This document shows, one piece after another, positions 50,345-63,911 of a DNA stretch of 64,000 bases. This stretch comes from Drosophila pseudoobscura (taxonomy: Eukaryota; Arthropoda; Insecta; Diptera; Drosophilidae), in the NCBI RefSeq assembly GCF_009870125.1, contig NC_046683.1, positions 47,569,869 to 47,633,868 on the forward strand, given 5' to 3'. How positions within the stretch are numbered: the first letter of the stretch is position 1; the number at the start of each line of letters is the position of its first letter. Position numbers and translations under genes: made by a program. Below the pieces are notes generated by a model, which did not search any database, was not told where the DNA came from, and was given only the letters and a program-made list of their open reading frames with translations.

Positions 50345-53300
50345 GTCGGCAGCGATCGGACGCCGACTAAGTACGAGCCAGCGCTTAAGCCGAGCTCTGT
50401 TTGTATATGTGTATCTGTGCCTGTGTATCTATATCTGTGAATATCGGCGTGCCTGCTGCAATCCTCGCCGCTATTTTAGATTCAACTTAAGCCCACAAAA
50501 GTTTGGCAATTGCCTGAGAGAGAGAGACGCATGCGCAACTGCCGCCACAGACGGCACGCCGGCGGCGCTGTTCTCGCACCCTCCGAGGTGGGTTTTCGGC
50601 AGTGTTGAGTTTTCCTTTCGACGGTTGTACGATTAATTAGCCCGAAGACTGGAACTTCGAATCGGGGGACTTTTTTGGAGTTTCTGCTGAGTCAGCAGTA
50701 CTATACGACTTTCGTTGTGGTTGCTTCTTTTATGTCTGTCTGTCGGGTGGGTTCTGGTAAAGTAAACTTGTCGGCATTTTATAGCTTCCTTAGTATTTCC
50801 GACTTTTGGGGTTTTTCTGAACGATATGCGGGGCGACGGAGTGGAAAAAGATTCCTCTTACCCAGGATGTGCATGCGGCAAGGTCCAAGGCTGACGCATG
50901 ATGCAAGGCTTGTTCATTCTGCTACCAAATGGTGGAAATGGATTATCAATTGCCCTGAAATTAACCCCAAATCATAAGGCTTGAAGGGCAAGACTTGTGA
51001 AAACTTCCACGCCACTAAAACCAAAAAAGGCCCCTCTCCCTCTCTAAACGGCCATCAACAGTGGAAGTGGAAAACTTTGTAGGCAGCGCAATTGTTTTTA
51101 TGGTCACTAGTTAACCGTCCAGATCAGGGGCCTGACTGGGTTTGCTTGGCTACCAGATCATTCCAGCAATATATAGGCGATTGGTGCAACTACGCACTGC
51201 CTCCGATAATAACAGCACAGTTATTGATCTGGCCAGAACCTGTATGCAGATGACCGACTAGTTTTATGGCCAAGAACTTGACAATAAATTGATTTTAAAT
51301 GATCGATTTGGCATACAGTGAAGGACATCCAGAAGCCTAGTGGGGTTCCGTCTTAGATCATAACTTTCTCATGCAAAAATGCCAATAAAAATATGCAGTG
51401 TCGGGTAATTAGCATGGCTTGCCTGTTAAGACCTCAACGAAACGATCTTTGGGCTTTACATTGTATTAACGTACGAGTACTTGTATGTACATATAATGAT
51501 ATGCTCTGGGAGAAGCTTCGGCTTCAGACGGGGCTCCGCTGATGATTGATGACACCTTTTGCTTACTTAAGATTTCAGCACATTAAACAGCATGACCAGT
51601 GCCGGACCAGTGGTGGAAGTGACGGAAGTGTGTCCTTTGTGGCAGTTGCCGCCGACAATTAGCCGGAAAGGAAGCTGCCCATTGAGGCGGCGCGAAGTGG
51701 TCGATTCAATGCAAAAGGTTCAATGCAGTAGCTCGACACTCACTTGAAACTCCTCGAGTGCTGAGCAAATGCTTCTATATCCCTCCACTCGCACTCGGAA
51801 ATAGCCGCTGCAATTGCCGCCGTTTATGGCTGACACAGTTACCGATTTTATCCAAGGATGCCGCTGCACTTATGAATATGGCCAAAAGACCTTAATCTAA
51901 TAAGCCATAGTCGGAGCTACCCCATACTCCATACTTCCATACTTCAATGAAGGTTGCAGTTGACAAGAACGACTTAATTGCAATTGTGAAACCGAAACTG
52001 AAACAAAATGTTTTTTACATTTGACAACGATACTCGTGGCTACAGTCCGCGAAAGACGCGAAGACACATGTTTTCGGACAAGTTGCGGCCGTTTCGGGCA
52101 AACAAAAATTTTAATTTATATTGTTTATAATTATAATTGCCAGCATTTTGCGGAAAAGGCCACAAGGGACATTAAAAGTATTCAAACTGCCACCGCAGCG
52201 ACTGCCGCTGCTCCACTTGAATGGCAGGGGGATTTTGGTACTTTGAATGACTTCGGGTCGGACCACAGCCCAGACTTACAGTCCATCCACAGTCCTCCAC
52301 AAGTTCAAGTCCGAGACGGAGTCAGAGTTTAAATGGGTGATTAGTTAGCGGCACGTTCGATTTAACTGCTCTGTGATAGACATCTTAAGTGCATGATCAT
52401 GTTTGGTACTTAATCTCTAGACCCAAACCTAAGACAAGTCCCCAAAACAAAAATCGTTAGAGTTGGTTTAACCAACGTGTGACATTTTTAGGGGAGAAAT
52501 TTATATGTACTAAGAAATTGCTCATTTGTCATCTTGAGAACTGCAAACAGAAATCTTTAAATATACTCGTATTTAAGTTGTGCGAATCTGAAGATGACGT
52601 GGATTTCCAATACACTTACAACAAGTCAATTTCCACATGTACACAATATTGTTTTCACAGCAATCATCGGCCTTTAATTGAACTTTCGTCAATATAGGGA
52701 ATGTATGTGAATCCCTAGAACCCGGCAAGCCCTAATCTTGGTGTTTTCTGACAGTCGTAACTATCTTTGGATTTGTTTGGAAAGCACTTGGCTCAAACAG
52801 GAACAGGCAGGGGCCTTGATGTAGTGTCTCACACGCTGAATTTGTATAAACTTTGAACTGCCTTTTGCGCGCTGCTTTTTCGTTTTGTGTGTCGCTGACA
52901 TGGAACTTCAAAAGGGTGTGACCAGAACGAGCACAACAACAGCGCGACACGGCAAGGCACAGCCAGCACAGCACAGCACAGCACATCATCCTTCACATTG
53001 AGAGTTGATTCACCTGAACGAAAACAGGTCTCGAGTGTCGTCGATGTCGAATCTCTAGGTTCCCCCAACCATCATCCAGCGGGCTCTAAAGATCGAGGAG
53101 ATCAAACGGCATCTCATTGCCAAACAAATCGGAAATCAGACAGCGCCTCAGCACGAGCCAGACCCATGAAACATGACCTAGCTATCGTATGTACCAGCGA
53201 TATGGTGTTCCTCGTAACATCAAAACGAAATGATTGCCAAAATATGACGCGAAGTGCAGAAATTTTTTACATATCCATTAATTCAATTACTCAGAGCTCA

Positions 53301-56300
53301 TACAAATACACATACACATACAGATACTCAGCCGGTAAGCAGGGCTTACAAAACACCAGCTCCAAGGGTCATAATTCACAGACGACTGGCCTAGAAGCAG
53401 TCCCCTTACCCTTACCCTTCCCCTTCCCCTTGCCGGCCTCTCGAGGAGCTGGTCAGAGAGTACGAGTATTTCCCAATTTTATATTTGTTTCTTTCAATCA
53501 CCGCTTGAAGGACAGCAGCGAAGACAGAAGAAGCCCTGCAGGGTTCTGCGCAATCGTGGCTAGTGCCAGGCAGACAAATCTCTTGCTTTTGGCCAAGAAA
53601 ATTAAATGAAAACTTTGTCTTTACAGCGTTAAAGGCGTTGAAATGGAAATAATTACCCGCAGAGGCTGATTTTATGCTATAATTTATGGGGAGCTTTTAT
53701 ATTCATTTTTAAAGATTTCTTATTTGCCTTTTGATGTATGTACATATTTAAATTTCAATTAATTTTAATAAAGTTAGCACTTTTTACTGGCTATAAGAGA
53801 TCTCCTTCTTCACTGGATTTCATAATATTTCGATAGAATAGTCACTTAGAAAAAATAAGTTAAATTTTGGACGTATGTATATTAAAGGACTTAAGTATAT
53901 CCGGTACTCAGTCAGTATCTTATTATTTATGTAGCCCATACAATATATTTTATAGGTAATTATTCGTATACGGCGGAATTGTTATGGTAGCCGTTGCCTG
54001 AATGTTTTTCTGTTTCCATTTTTTGTAAATCTGTCTATCTATGCCTCTCTCTCTCTTCTCACACTAACGCCAGTCGTTATATTTCGTTCCCCTCCGCCAG
54101 CCCGAGCACACTGCACGATTAAGAGTGAGATAGAGAGATATAGAGAATGGGAAAGCGCGTGGAAGGGGTAGCCACTGCAATTCAAATTGTTCTTTCATAT
54201 AATAATGATCCGATCTGATCCAGATTCTACGTTTTCGCTTTCCTCTAAATTGTGGATGCGGATGGGCGGTGGGCTACAATTTGGCAACAAGCTTCATTCA
54301 GTGTGATATCACAGAAGTCTGCGCACACAATTTGGTTGCTTTAGCTCTTATAAGTAGTCTCTGAAAACTAGTCGTCAAACAAGATTGACAGACAGGCATA
54401 GCTATATCGGCTATATCTTCTATTGATGATCAATAATATGATCAATAATATATATGCTCTTTGGGGTCGGAAACGGTTCCTTCAGGGTGTTACACCACAC
54501 ACTTCCAAAACAAATCTTATTAGATTTACCCCTAAACTCCTTTAGACAATAACAGTCGCTTAACAGTGTCTTTGCCATCGGAAAGGTTTAACATGGTAAT
54601 GTTAGCAACATCGAGAGCCGCTGTTATGTTAGTCAAAAACGATTGCCTACTTTTGGGGCCACCGCTTTAAATCAATGATTTTTAAGATTTTTCTTATATT
54701 AATTAATTTTCTTATTTTAATTAATTTAATTTAATTTAATTTGTTTACTGTCAATGGATGTTTATCCATTCTGTTGTGCTTGAATCGATTGATCCAAACT
54801 GGAATGCAAGCAACCCCATCAAGTGTGAAACGAGTAAGTTCCGCCCCTAGATAGATGGAGGCGTGGCCTGTCAGATATCACCGTTGCTTTGCAAAACGAA
54901 AACAAAACTTTTCCATGATTTGCCCGACTTTGATATCCGTTCTCATTAATTATTAACAAGATTTCCATTGCAATTATTGAAGGCATTCATGAATGTGGAG
55001 GCCCCACTATACGATATGGTCTATAATGACGATTTATGGATTCGCTTTACGACACTGCTCTGACGACAGCAGCTCCTCTTCGATAGCCATATAATTGATC
55101 GAATCTGTAAACGATTTATGGAACCTGGAACTGGTTAAACTTTACGACGTCAGCCGGGTCATTCAAAATAGGCAGTGTCTGGGGCAGACACCAAACATTA
55201 AACCTCAACTTCAGGTCTGGGGTTGGGGTTGCCTGACCTCTCCGTTCATTTGTGTTTGGGTTGCGGTGGTGGTGATGGTGGTGGTGGTTAAACAAAGCTC
55301 GTTATATTTATTGCACTTTTTGCTGCTCTCAATCAGTCAGTCAGCCAATTAGTCAATCAGACAATCAGACAATCAATTGTCATTCAGTTTGATCGATATA
55401 TGCACTTCACTCACCCATGGCAGGTTCTTTCGTCTGGCGATGATTAACTCTCTCATTGGTGTCCGCGTCCGCATTTGCCTGATAATTAATTATGTTTCCA
55501 TTTTAAATTTAATTATTATGCAATAGTTTTTTATGCTTTTTAACTGCACTCAATTAATTATATTTATACGTATTTATTCGGAAATCTGTTTTGTTGGTTG
55601 TCCACATGCAAAGCTTCGGTCTCGACTGTGCGGCATGACTCGTACTCGTAAGTGGAGAGAGGCTGTGGCCCTTGGTTTTGCTCAATTTTCAGATTTCTTG
55701 CCGCCAGAACATCATGTATCTGTGGCAGGAGCGGAGCGAGGGTGAGTGGGGCTGAGAAATGTAGAATGGAAGCACAACATTCGTCGGTTGTTTGACTAGT
55801 AAGTATTTGCATTATAACATTGAGAGCTCACATGTTTACCAGACCATTTATTGAAAGAATTAATTAGATCTGAGAGACCAAGCAATTTGTACTTTTATAA
55901 ATGCCAAGTAAATCAGTCAATCGTCTCTCGCATCCCCTGAAAACACACACTTTCTCTACCCATTTGCACATCTTTTGGGCCCCTTCAACCTCGCTGCGCT
56001 CCTGTCTCTTGAGCACACTTAATAAGCCTTAATTGAACTGTGCGGCTGACCTGGTGGCATGCGTGTACTCGCATATATAGAAGCATACCAGATACCAGAT
56101 AGCAGATATTTATGCTCTGAGCAGATCGGACAAATGCTTGCTGGCAGAGCTCGCCATTCGCTGCTCTTTCCAATTGCTTGCTTGAGATAGGATAGTTTTC
56201 CTTTATATGATATCATTTGAATGGCATTCAAATTCAAACCTACCTCAACCGCAAAGCAAATAAAATGTGAATTCTGTAATTATGGAAACTTCAACCCTTC

Positions 56301-59300
56301 AACTTCACTTCACTGTCCCGGACAGCGTGCAAATGTCAATCATCTGAGGGCAAACAAAGTTACAAAAATATATAACATTAATATTTTGCATAAACGTAAA
56401 TAATACCATAATATCATTTTGATTTGGTACTCTTTCCCCTTTTTGCCTCCGCCTATGCAAACAGTGAGAGATGGATGGGAAAAAAATTGAATCGGAAAAT
56501 GAAATTAAATTGTGCAATCAAAAATTGTGATGAGCGAGCAAAAACCAAAGCCTGGCAAATGCAGAAATTGTTTGACGTTTGCCTTGTAGCTGGCGCTGCC
56601 TCTTCCACTGCCACTGCCATTGCCACTGCTGTTGCTATTGCCTCTTTCTCGTTGTGGGCCTGGTCAGAAACAGATGCCAAGTGTCCATCAGAAATGCAGC
56701 CAATGGATTTGCTAAAAAGTGACAGGTGCTAGCCGGAATGGAGCTCAAAGTAGGAGGTACACCACTACCACCACCACCACCACTACTCCGCTCTGGATTA
56801 ATTAAAAATGTTGCGCCTCCGGCCGCAGGCCTTCACTCAACGGCATCCACGGTATTGGCAGGAAAGTTAATTGAAATGGCTTCTGGTTTACGGAGGTTTT
56901 TTCTATTCCAATTAGAAATAGTAGGCAATTTAATTCATATATTCAACTCTCTTCATCGAACAATTCTCATTTCATAAATAATCATTTCATATTTCCCTAA
57001 GCACGTGACCAAAACTAATTTTATTTTCATTATCCAATTCCGTTTCTCCGGCTAATCCCCCATGCCCTGCCCTACATATACGTATCTGGCGATCTGTACG
57101 CACAGCACAGACATATATGACAATGGCACCCTTTCGCTAATTTAGAGCTGCGTGTCTAAATGGGTCCAGCATCCCTGTTGTCCTTCGTGGTGGTGGTGGT
57201 GGTGGCGGCTGCCGAGTCGACCTTTGCATACATTTCAGGGCATCTGTTGCCTAACTAGGCGTTACATTGATGCCACTTTAAGGACGGTGGGGGGTTGCGG
57301 CGTCAGCTGGCAAAAGTCTCTAATTACCGCTGACAACTTGTTATGGGATCAGCTCGATATGAAGATGAAGGTGGATGTTGCGACAGTCCAGTTGCGATCC
57401 ATCAATCAATGGAAACGTAATGAAATGATATGGTTATGGGTGATTGAGCAGGTTATACGGGAAGATGGACTTGATTTTAGTGGAATAATCAAGTAAAAGA
57501 GCTGACAGGCTACTCAAAGGAAAGCATTCAAGAAGAGTTCGTTAAAAGATTAGCTCTCTAGAGCTTGGAGTATCAATTGGGAATTCAACAATCGTCATGA
57601 ATCATATTTGAACCGGCTAACAACCATCTGGAACACACTCCTTTTGAACTGTCATTTGAGTTTAAGTTGCTCCCGGGAGACATCAAAGCACAGCCATCTT
57701 CTTTCTGCAACTCTCTTCTCTAATTTTTAACTTCCCATAAATTTCCACCGAATTTGTTTGACTAATTGCACTCAAGTTTTCCATTATAATGTGTGAAAAC
57801 TAGAAGACAGTGACAACACACAACAACATAGTACTCGTAAATTTCAATGTTACTTCCGCCTGGATGGCTTCGAATCGAAGGAATTGTCCGCAGAGAGTCA
57901 CATAAGTCAGGGAGTACAAGGAAACATGAAAATTAATTAAAAATTGTGCGTCTTGTCCTTGGGCGCCTCACTCGGATGGCTATGGCTCGAGTCAAGTAGT
58001 CCTTCTTTCACACGTTGCCGGAGCTCCTTTCCTTGGAGGTTTTTTGTGTGTTTCCCTCCCTGGCCGCAGCGTCAAGTGATGGGCCTTTTTTCCAGATTTT
58101 ATTTCAGTCTCTGGGAGCAGCAACCCTCCTCGGCGGCCTGCTTTTGGGTCTGCCTCTGTTATAATTGTTTCGAGCTGTCAAATTTTGCTGTTTTTCAGGG
58201 CTTCTTGCGGACCTTTGCAACTTCATGTAATTTTATTAATCACAACAACACATTTGTTGTCTGCACGCCCCTTTTGCCCGGCGACTCCTTACTCCTTTTT
58301 CCACCTCTTCCCCTTGCACCCCTTCCCCTTCCCCTTCTCTTTTCTTTTTCGGGTCTGTCATTTAGTTTTGACTAATTATGCAATTTGTATGCAATAAAAA
58401 ATATTAATTGCCTTCTCTTTACTGCTCGCCTCTGCCTCTGCCTCTCGTTCCTTTGTTCGGACATTATGCAGCTCTCAGAATTTTTTCCTCTGTTTTCATT
58501 TAAAGCTTTTGTTTATTTATTTGTTGCTGTTGCAATGTTATGGAGAGAGTGCTGAAAGGAGGGGGAGAGGGCAGAGGGCAGAGGGGAGCCATGGCAAAGG
58601 GTTTGGAGGCAGGCTGGCAAATTTTCCAGTTGGCTTAATCGGCGCCCTCATGCGTACATCAAAAATCAACGAAGTTCAGCTGCAAAACAGGACAAAAAAG
58701 TTCAAAAAAATAATATTGCAGAAATATATACAATCCATTCGGAGGGAATGGGGGATTGGGAGATTGGGAGGTGGTATACATAGGCCATAGGTCATGAACT
58801 GTACGGAAGAAAACAACCTGAGAGAGAGGAGCTATGGTGGAATGTTAAATTATGTGCAATAATAATTTCAAAAGAATTTCAATTAAGAATGCATATTGAA
58901 AAGCTTTAAGCTGGAGAGATAGACAGACTAGAGAGAGAAAATGAAGAGACATGGTGGGAATATGATGGTCCAAGCAAGTACAGAAAAGGAGAGAGAGGGT
59001 AAATAGAGAACACTCTCTAATGAGTGAAGAAAGGCTAATAAAGAAGATAGAGATCTGAGAAAGGGGAAGCCCAAACAGCAGAAATACGGAAATACCTGTG
59101 TCTTATGAGAAGCGCACAGAGAGGGGACAATCCCCAAGAGACCTCGAGGACAGAGACTCAGTGATGGATCACTCAAGTTCCTCAGGTGTCGTTTCTAGTC
59201 GTTTCTTGATCAACAACAAGTTGCCCCTTTCCACTGCGCATCTTCTCGCATTTAAATATTAACTACAATTCATTATCCGCCTAACTAACAGACCCACTTA

Positions 59301-60477
59301 ACAGCCACTCAGCTGAACAACACTCTCCGACCGACCAACCACATTGTCCAAAAACAAATAAATATATTTATGTACGAGCCACCGCAAAAGCCACAACTAC
59401 CGAACCACACACGTATAAAACAATAAAAGTAAAAACAACGACAACACAGCACAGCAGAGCAGAGCACAGCGCAGCACAGCAACAAAAAGCATCCATTAAA
59501 TGTGTAAATTTCATAAATTAACCAATAAAGTTGGCAATTATTTCCATACAAGCATTGATGGGTATGGGTATACTCGTATGGCAGAAAAGAAGATGTGTGC
59601 GAGTGCGATCAAATTAAGTGAAATAAAGTAATAAAGTAATAAAAAGAATTACGAATAATAATTTCATAAACTGCTCGGCCATTCAGGAACTCCATCTCCA
59701 GCAAATAAAAAACTTTATGTGGACGGCAAATAAAAAATAGAAATAAAATGGAAAATGGAGAAAAACTTGGCCCCAAAATCGCTTCATTCTAATTACTTCC
59801 TCGCGACTCGCTGAAGGACTTCCGGCAGCAGGACACGTCCTCCCCTGCCGTCCAAGTCCAAGTTGAAGTTGGGCAGCTCTGAGATTTGCCGCTTAGAGGA
59901 GAAAGAGAAGGAGGAGGAGCAGCAGGAGGAGGAGGACAAGGACGAGGACAAGGGAGTATCCCCGGCTGCACTGGCTTACTGGGTGACTGGCTAGCTGGGC
60001 GCATAAAACAATCGTTTTGTAATAAAGATGAAAATTTTATTAAAAGATGTCGGAAACAGATGTCGCCGCCCAACGCGAAACGAGAACGAACTCCGATCCG
60101 ATGCGATGCGATGCGATGCGAGGGCACCCTCCTTGCCATCACATCCTGGGCAGCAAAAGCCAAGCCAAGCCAAGCCAAAGCCAAAGCCAAAGCGACAACA
60201 CACACTTTATAATCTTTTATCGCATTTTTTCTACTTGGCTGACACAAAGAGCGTATTTATGCGACTGTTAACGTTATGAAAAGCCCATAATTTGCCAGCC
60301 ACCCCAGACACACTCGATTCTCCCGGCACTCTCTCTCTCTCTCTAGCGCTCTCAGCTCTGGGGATTCCCCCTTCTGCCCAGTTCCAGGGCGAATATAATA
60401 AAAATAATAAACGTTGTCCTGAAAATCGATAGCAAACAGAATTCGCATTCATTCCATAGAATGGAGTGGCCTGCAGC

Positions 60478-60540
60478 AGTAGCTGTAGCAGTAGCAGTAG
60501 TACTAGGGGTAGTGGTGGCGGTAGGGGTAGGGGTAGGGGT
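60478..60540 (+). repeat. GTAGCA then GTAGGG hexamer repeats
   Basis: Tandem GTAGCAGTAGCAGTAGTA passing into GGTAGGGGTAGGGGTAGGGG. A compound minisatellite-like tract, no coding role evident. Confidence 0.85.
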
Positions 60541-63500
60541 CCGACTGGAGGACATGGCCATGGCAGCAGCTGATATCGACAGTTAAGTTGGTGGAATGCT
60601 TTTTCTATATCGTCCTTCGGCATCGAGTGTCGTGTATAAATGTTTGCGCTTTATTATATTGCCCAACCACGCCCCCTCCCCCTCCCTCTCCACCGCACCA
60701 CCTCCAACCACTCAACCACTCCGCCATCAAGCCCCCACCCCACGTGCAGCATCTTGTGACATTTTACCTTTTTTTTCTGGTGTAGGGGCGGGGGGGCTGC
60801 AGACGATACACGATAATGATATCCATATAATGATGCGGCTGTCAATGGCATTCGATTCCATTCCATTCCATTCGGAGCCATGAAGTTGTTTATTCGCACT
60901 GGAGTGGCATGTGGCAGCGTTTGAGTTGCGGCACACACGCACAGAAAAAGTCTTTGAATTCGGCAAACGGAATTTACCTACCGGGATGGCTAAAAGGGAT
61001 GGCGGACGGCGGATGGCGGATGGAATTGAATCAAAGTGACGCTTGTAAAGAGTTTGGGCTTTTGATGTGGAAGTATTCGGGATGGCATATGGGTTGGGAG
61101 ATGCTGCATTTCTGGCATTGGTATTGCAAGAGACGTCTGTTGTTGAGCAGCCCAGATAGAAGACAACAAAAAGAAAGAGAAACAGACACGTACATACTCG
61201 TGTATGCTTCTGAAGAGTCAAGCCAAAGAGATATATGATGAGGATCTTTCATGTTTTAAGATGGGTAATGAAGCATTTCAGGGGGAAAGAAAGAAATATC
61301 TGCTGCTGAGGAGTCGAGATTGAAGACAGAGCTGAAAAGTGTGTATACGAGATGTAAGGAAGATTCAACTGGCTTTGATCTTTCCACGGAACACCCCTGA
61401 AACCCTTATTCGATCTGATCTGATGGGTAACAATTCCAAAGATCTATCCCATCTGCAATTCAAAACGACAAAAATCTCTTCATATTCATTCTGCCAGATG
61501 GCACAATGCCAGGCCAAATGCCTCCCAAACGAAAAGCCAAACGTTAACAGCACAATAATCTCCACAAAAGCCCATGGCCATAACAGCCGCATTATAATTT
61601 ACATATTTTCAATTCAGCAAACAAATTACAGACAAAACAAAAGCTCAAACTCCATAAAATACCAAACAAAAATCTGAATAAAAATGAAAATAAACTCAAC
61701 TCAAGTCAACACTCTGAAAAACAATTAAAAGTTTGTCTTTAACACTTGCCCCCTCGCATGCAGAAAGTATGGGAATGGGGGCCGATGGAATGGGGAGGAC
61801 CGAGAGGTGTATAACAAAAGCCTGCTTTGGTGACCCCTTTCATTTGTCAAAAAGCAGCGCCATGACAATGGCAGATGAAACACGAATACGACTACGACTA
61901 CCACTACGAATGCGAATGCGAATGCGAACAGGAAACGGAACCGAACCGAACCGAGCCAGAACAAGAACCAGAACAGAAGGAAAAGCTGCTGCTGCTGTTG
62001 TTGCTGCTGCACATTCAACCCACTTATCAAATAATTGTCCTCATATTATGGCAACTACAAAGAATGAAGCAATCATAGCGAAAGAGCTGGAGATACACAT
62101 ATCTCTATGGTGGAAACGAAAGGGAGGAGGAGAGGCACCGACCCAAATTGTGGAAAATGGAAAATATTCGGCTTAAGCCATGTGTCGGTGCCAAATAAAA
62201 ATGTAAGGACTCTTCAACGCACACACACACAAACACTCTCAAGCCCACACAAAGACACAGGCAAACAAAGAGAGAGAGAGAGAAGGAGCAGGAGCAGGAG
62301 CAGGAGCTGGGGAGGAGACAGTGAGAAATCCTTTGCATAAATGATGATGGCATGATGAGAACTTTTAATCATTATTATCACATATTTATACGCTTATATG
62401 AGCATGTTTTATGTACTCGCAGTACGCCAACAGCAGCAGCAGAAGCAGCAGACGAGGGACTAAGGGGGTGAGGGAGTGGGGACCAGAGCGAGGAGAACGG
62501 ATCCACATGGGGGTAATCCTTTGAGGCGTGCTCCATATGAAAGCAAAAAGCCACAAATGGCAGCGCAAAACAATCGAGAAGAGGAAGGAGCAGCCATGGC
62601 TTTTGTTATCGCTCCTCGTCGTGCTTGTTCCTATTGTGGAGAGCACTTTTCCGCCAGCTCCTCCCGCCCCTGATGGGTTTCCGATTCCGATTCCCATTCG
62701 AGTGATTCGAGGCCACGCCCCCGACTTTGCCTGGGCAACCACTTGCACTTTTCCAAGCCCAAAAGCCGCAACAAGGGTTGCTCCTCTCTCTTTTTCTCTC
62801 ACTAGCCTTGTCTCTTTTTACATTTGCCAGCGCGTGTCGGTGTGTGTATGTGTGTGTGTGTGTGGGGGGGGGGGGGTCTAGTTCTTATACAATAGAAAGG
62901 CCAAAAGGACATACATATATATATGTGTATGTGTATCCCTCATCTAGCTTCCCTCCTAAGCTTACTTACATAACCGATTCGGGGAAATTTTCGCATTTAC
63001 TTTGAGTAAATAAGTCATCATTGTCGATTGTCGTCAGGACGACGAGGACAACTAATTTGCGGTCATAATAAAAGTTAATCTACTGACTCCTTGGCTCTTT
63101 GGCTCAGTTTTTTTTTTTTAGCTGATGCTGATGATGGTGGGGGCTGGGGGTTGAGGGATGCTGCCTGCAACAAATTGTGCGAAGAAATTCAAAAGTTATG
63201 GGGACAGAAGATCTTCCCCTCACTAATCATCTTCTATCCCCTTTTGTCGATTTATTGAACATCTTTCTAATGAAATTGTTTAGAAATGTCCTCAGAAGAA
63301 GTCAAGGTTGGTTGGGATTTACAACATCAATTTGAAACCAATTACATTTCATTTTAATTTCAGTTAATTCACAGTGGAATGCACAGAATTCGGAAATATT
63401 TCTGATATTAATGTTTGTTTTTTGTAATACAAGTTTAATTGGTTGATGTCTAGGGGTTTTGAAGCCACAGTAAAGCCTGGAAGATATTTCACTTGATTCC

Positions 63501-63692
63501 GGAAATCCATTCCCGAATTTCCAACCAAAAGTGCACATCATTTGCCCCACTGTGGCGCCACCATGGGGCTGTAACAAATCTAATAAGACTCGACCAGCAC
63601 AAACACCGACGACAGGCACACACCCAACGGAGGCACAGTTCAAGGCAGTGGCAGCGGCAAAGGCAAAGGCAACAAAACAAGAAAATTAAATT

Positions 63693-63698
63693 TTTATT
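63693..63698 (-). terminator. Poly(A) signal of the right-end gene
   Basis: AATAAA on the minus strand, about 215 nt beyond the stop codon at 63912. Confidence 0.55.
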
Positions 63699-63911
63699 GT
63701 TTTCACACAAATAAAATCAAATAAAAAGCGTACAACAATAACGAGCAGGACACGCACACGCACGCACACTTCCAAAGCACACTCGCGAGAGAGAGAAAGA
63801 GAGTGTGCGTTGAGTACATAAGGAGGCAGCCAGCATCACGTGCCACACGGATGAGGCAGAGGACGACGACGACTGGGCAAGATGAACGGACCAACCACCG
63901 TCGAGCAACCC

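Larger units (their letters stand above)
42212..63692. other. Long non-coding expanse with simple repeats and AT-rich blocks
   Basis: 21.5 kb in which I can support no coding gene; open frames here are short, repeat-derived or lack family features. Candidate functions are introns, 5' untranslated exons or enhancers of flanking genes. Repeats seen: AC (43709-43735), GCCAGA (44368-44392), GCCACTGA (44414-44452), CCACAT (45388-45412), CTCTCT (47101-47139), CCCAGG (48022-48052), AGC (50300-50344), CCCTTA/CCCCTT (53403-53434), TTTAA (54717-54742), GGT (57187-57205), GATGC (60098-60121), CCAAG/CCAAAG (60159-60192), GTAGCA/GTAGGG (60478-60540) and GT then G (62838-62876). AT-rich blocks with TTAATTA and TTTATGG words occur near 49.35-49.5, 54.7-55.1 and 55.48-55.6 kb. 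Confidence 0.5.

Noticed and set aside
50238-50636. Plus-strand frame with a poly-Ser run (MDRRLGKTFLFK...)
   Set aside because: It is produced by the AGC repeat and then reads into low-complexity sequence; no splice or homology support.
52998-53609. Plus-strand open frame of 203 codons
   Set aside because: Composition is low-complexity (CCCTTA repeats read as PLPFPFPLP), there is no domain, and codon use does not resemble the real genes in the window.
60090-60200. GATGC and CCAAG arrays considered as a CRISPR or satellite
   Set aside because: Units are 5-6 bp without spacers; ordinary microsatellites in a eukaryotic genome.
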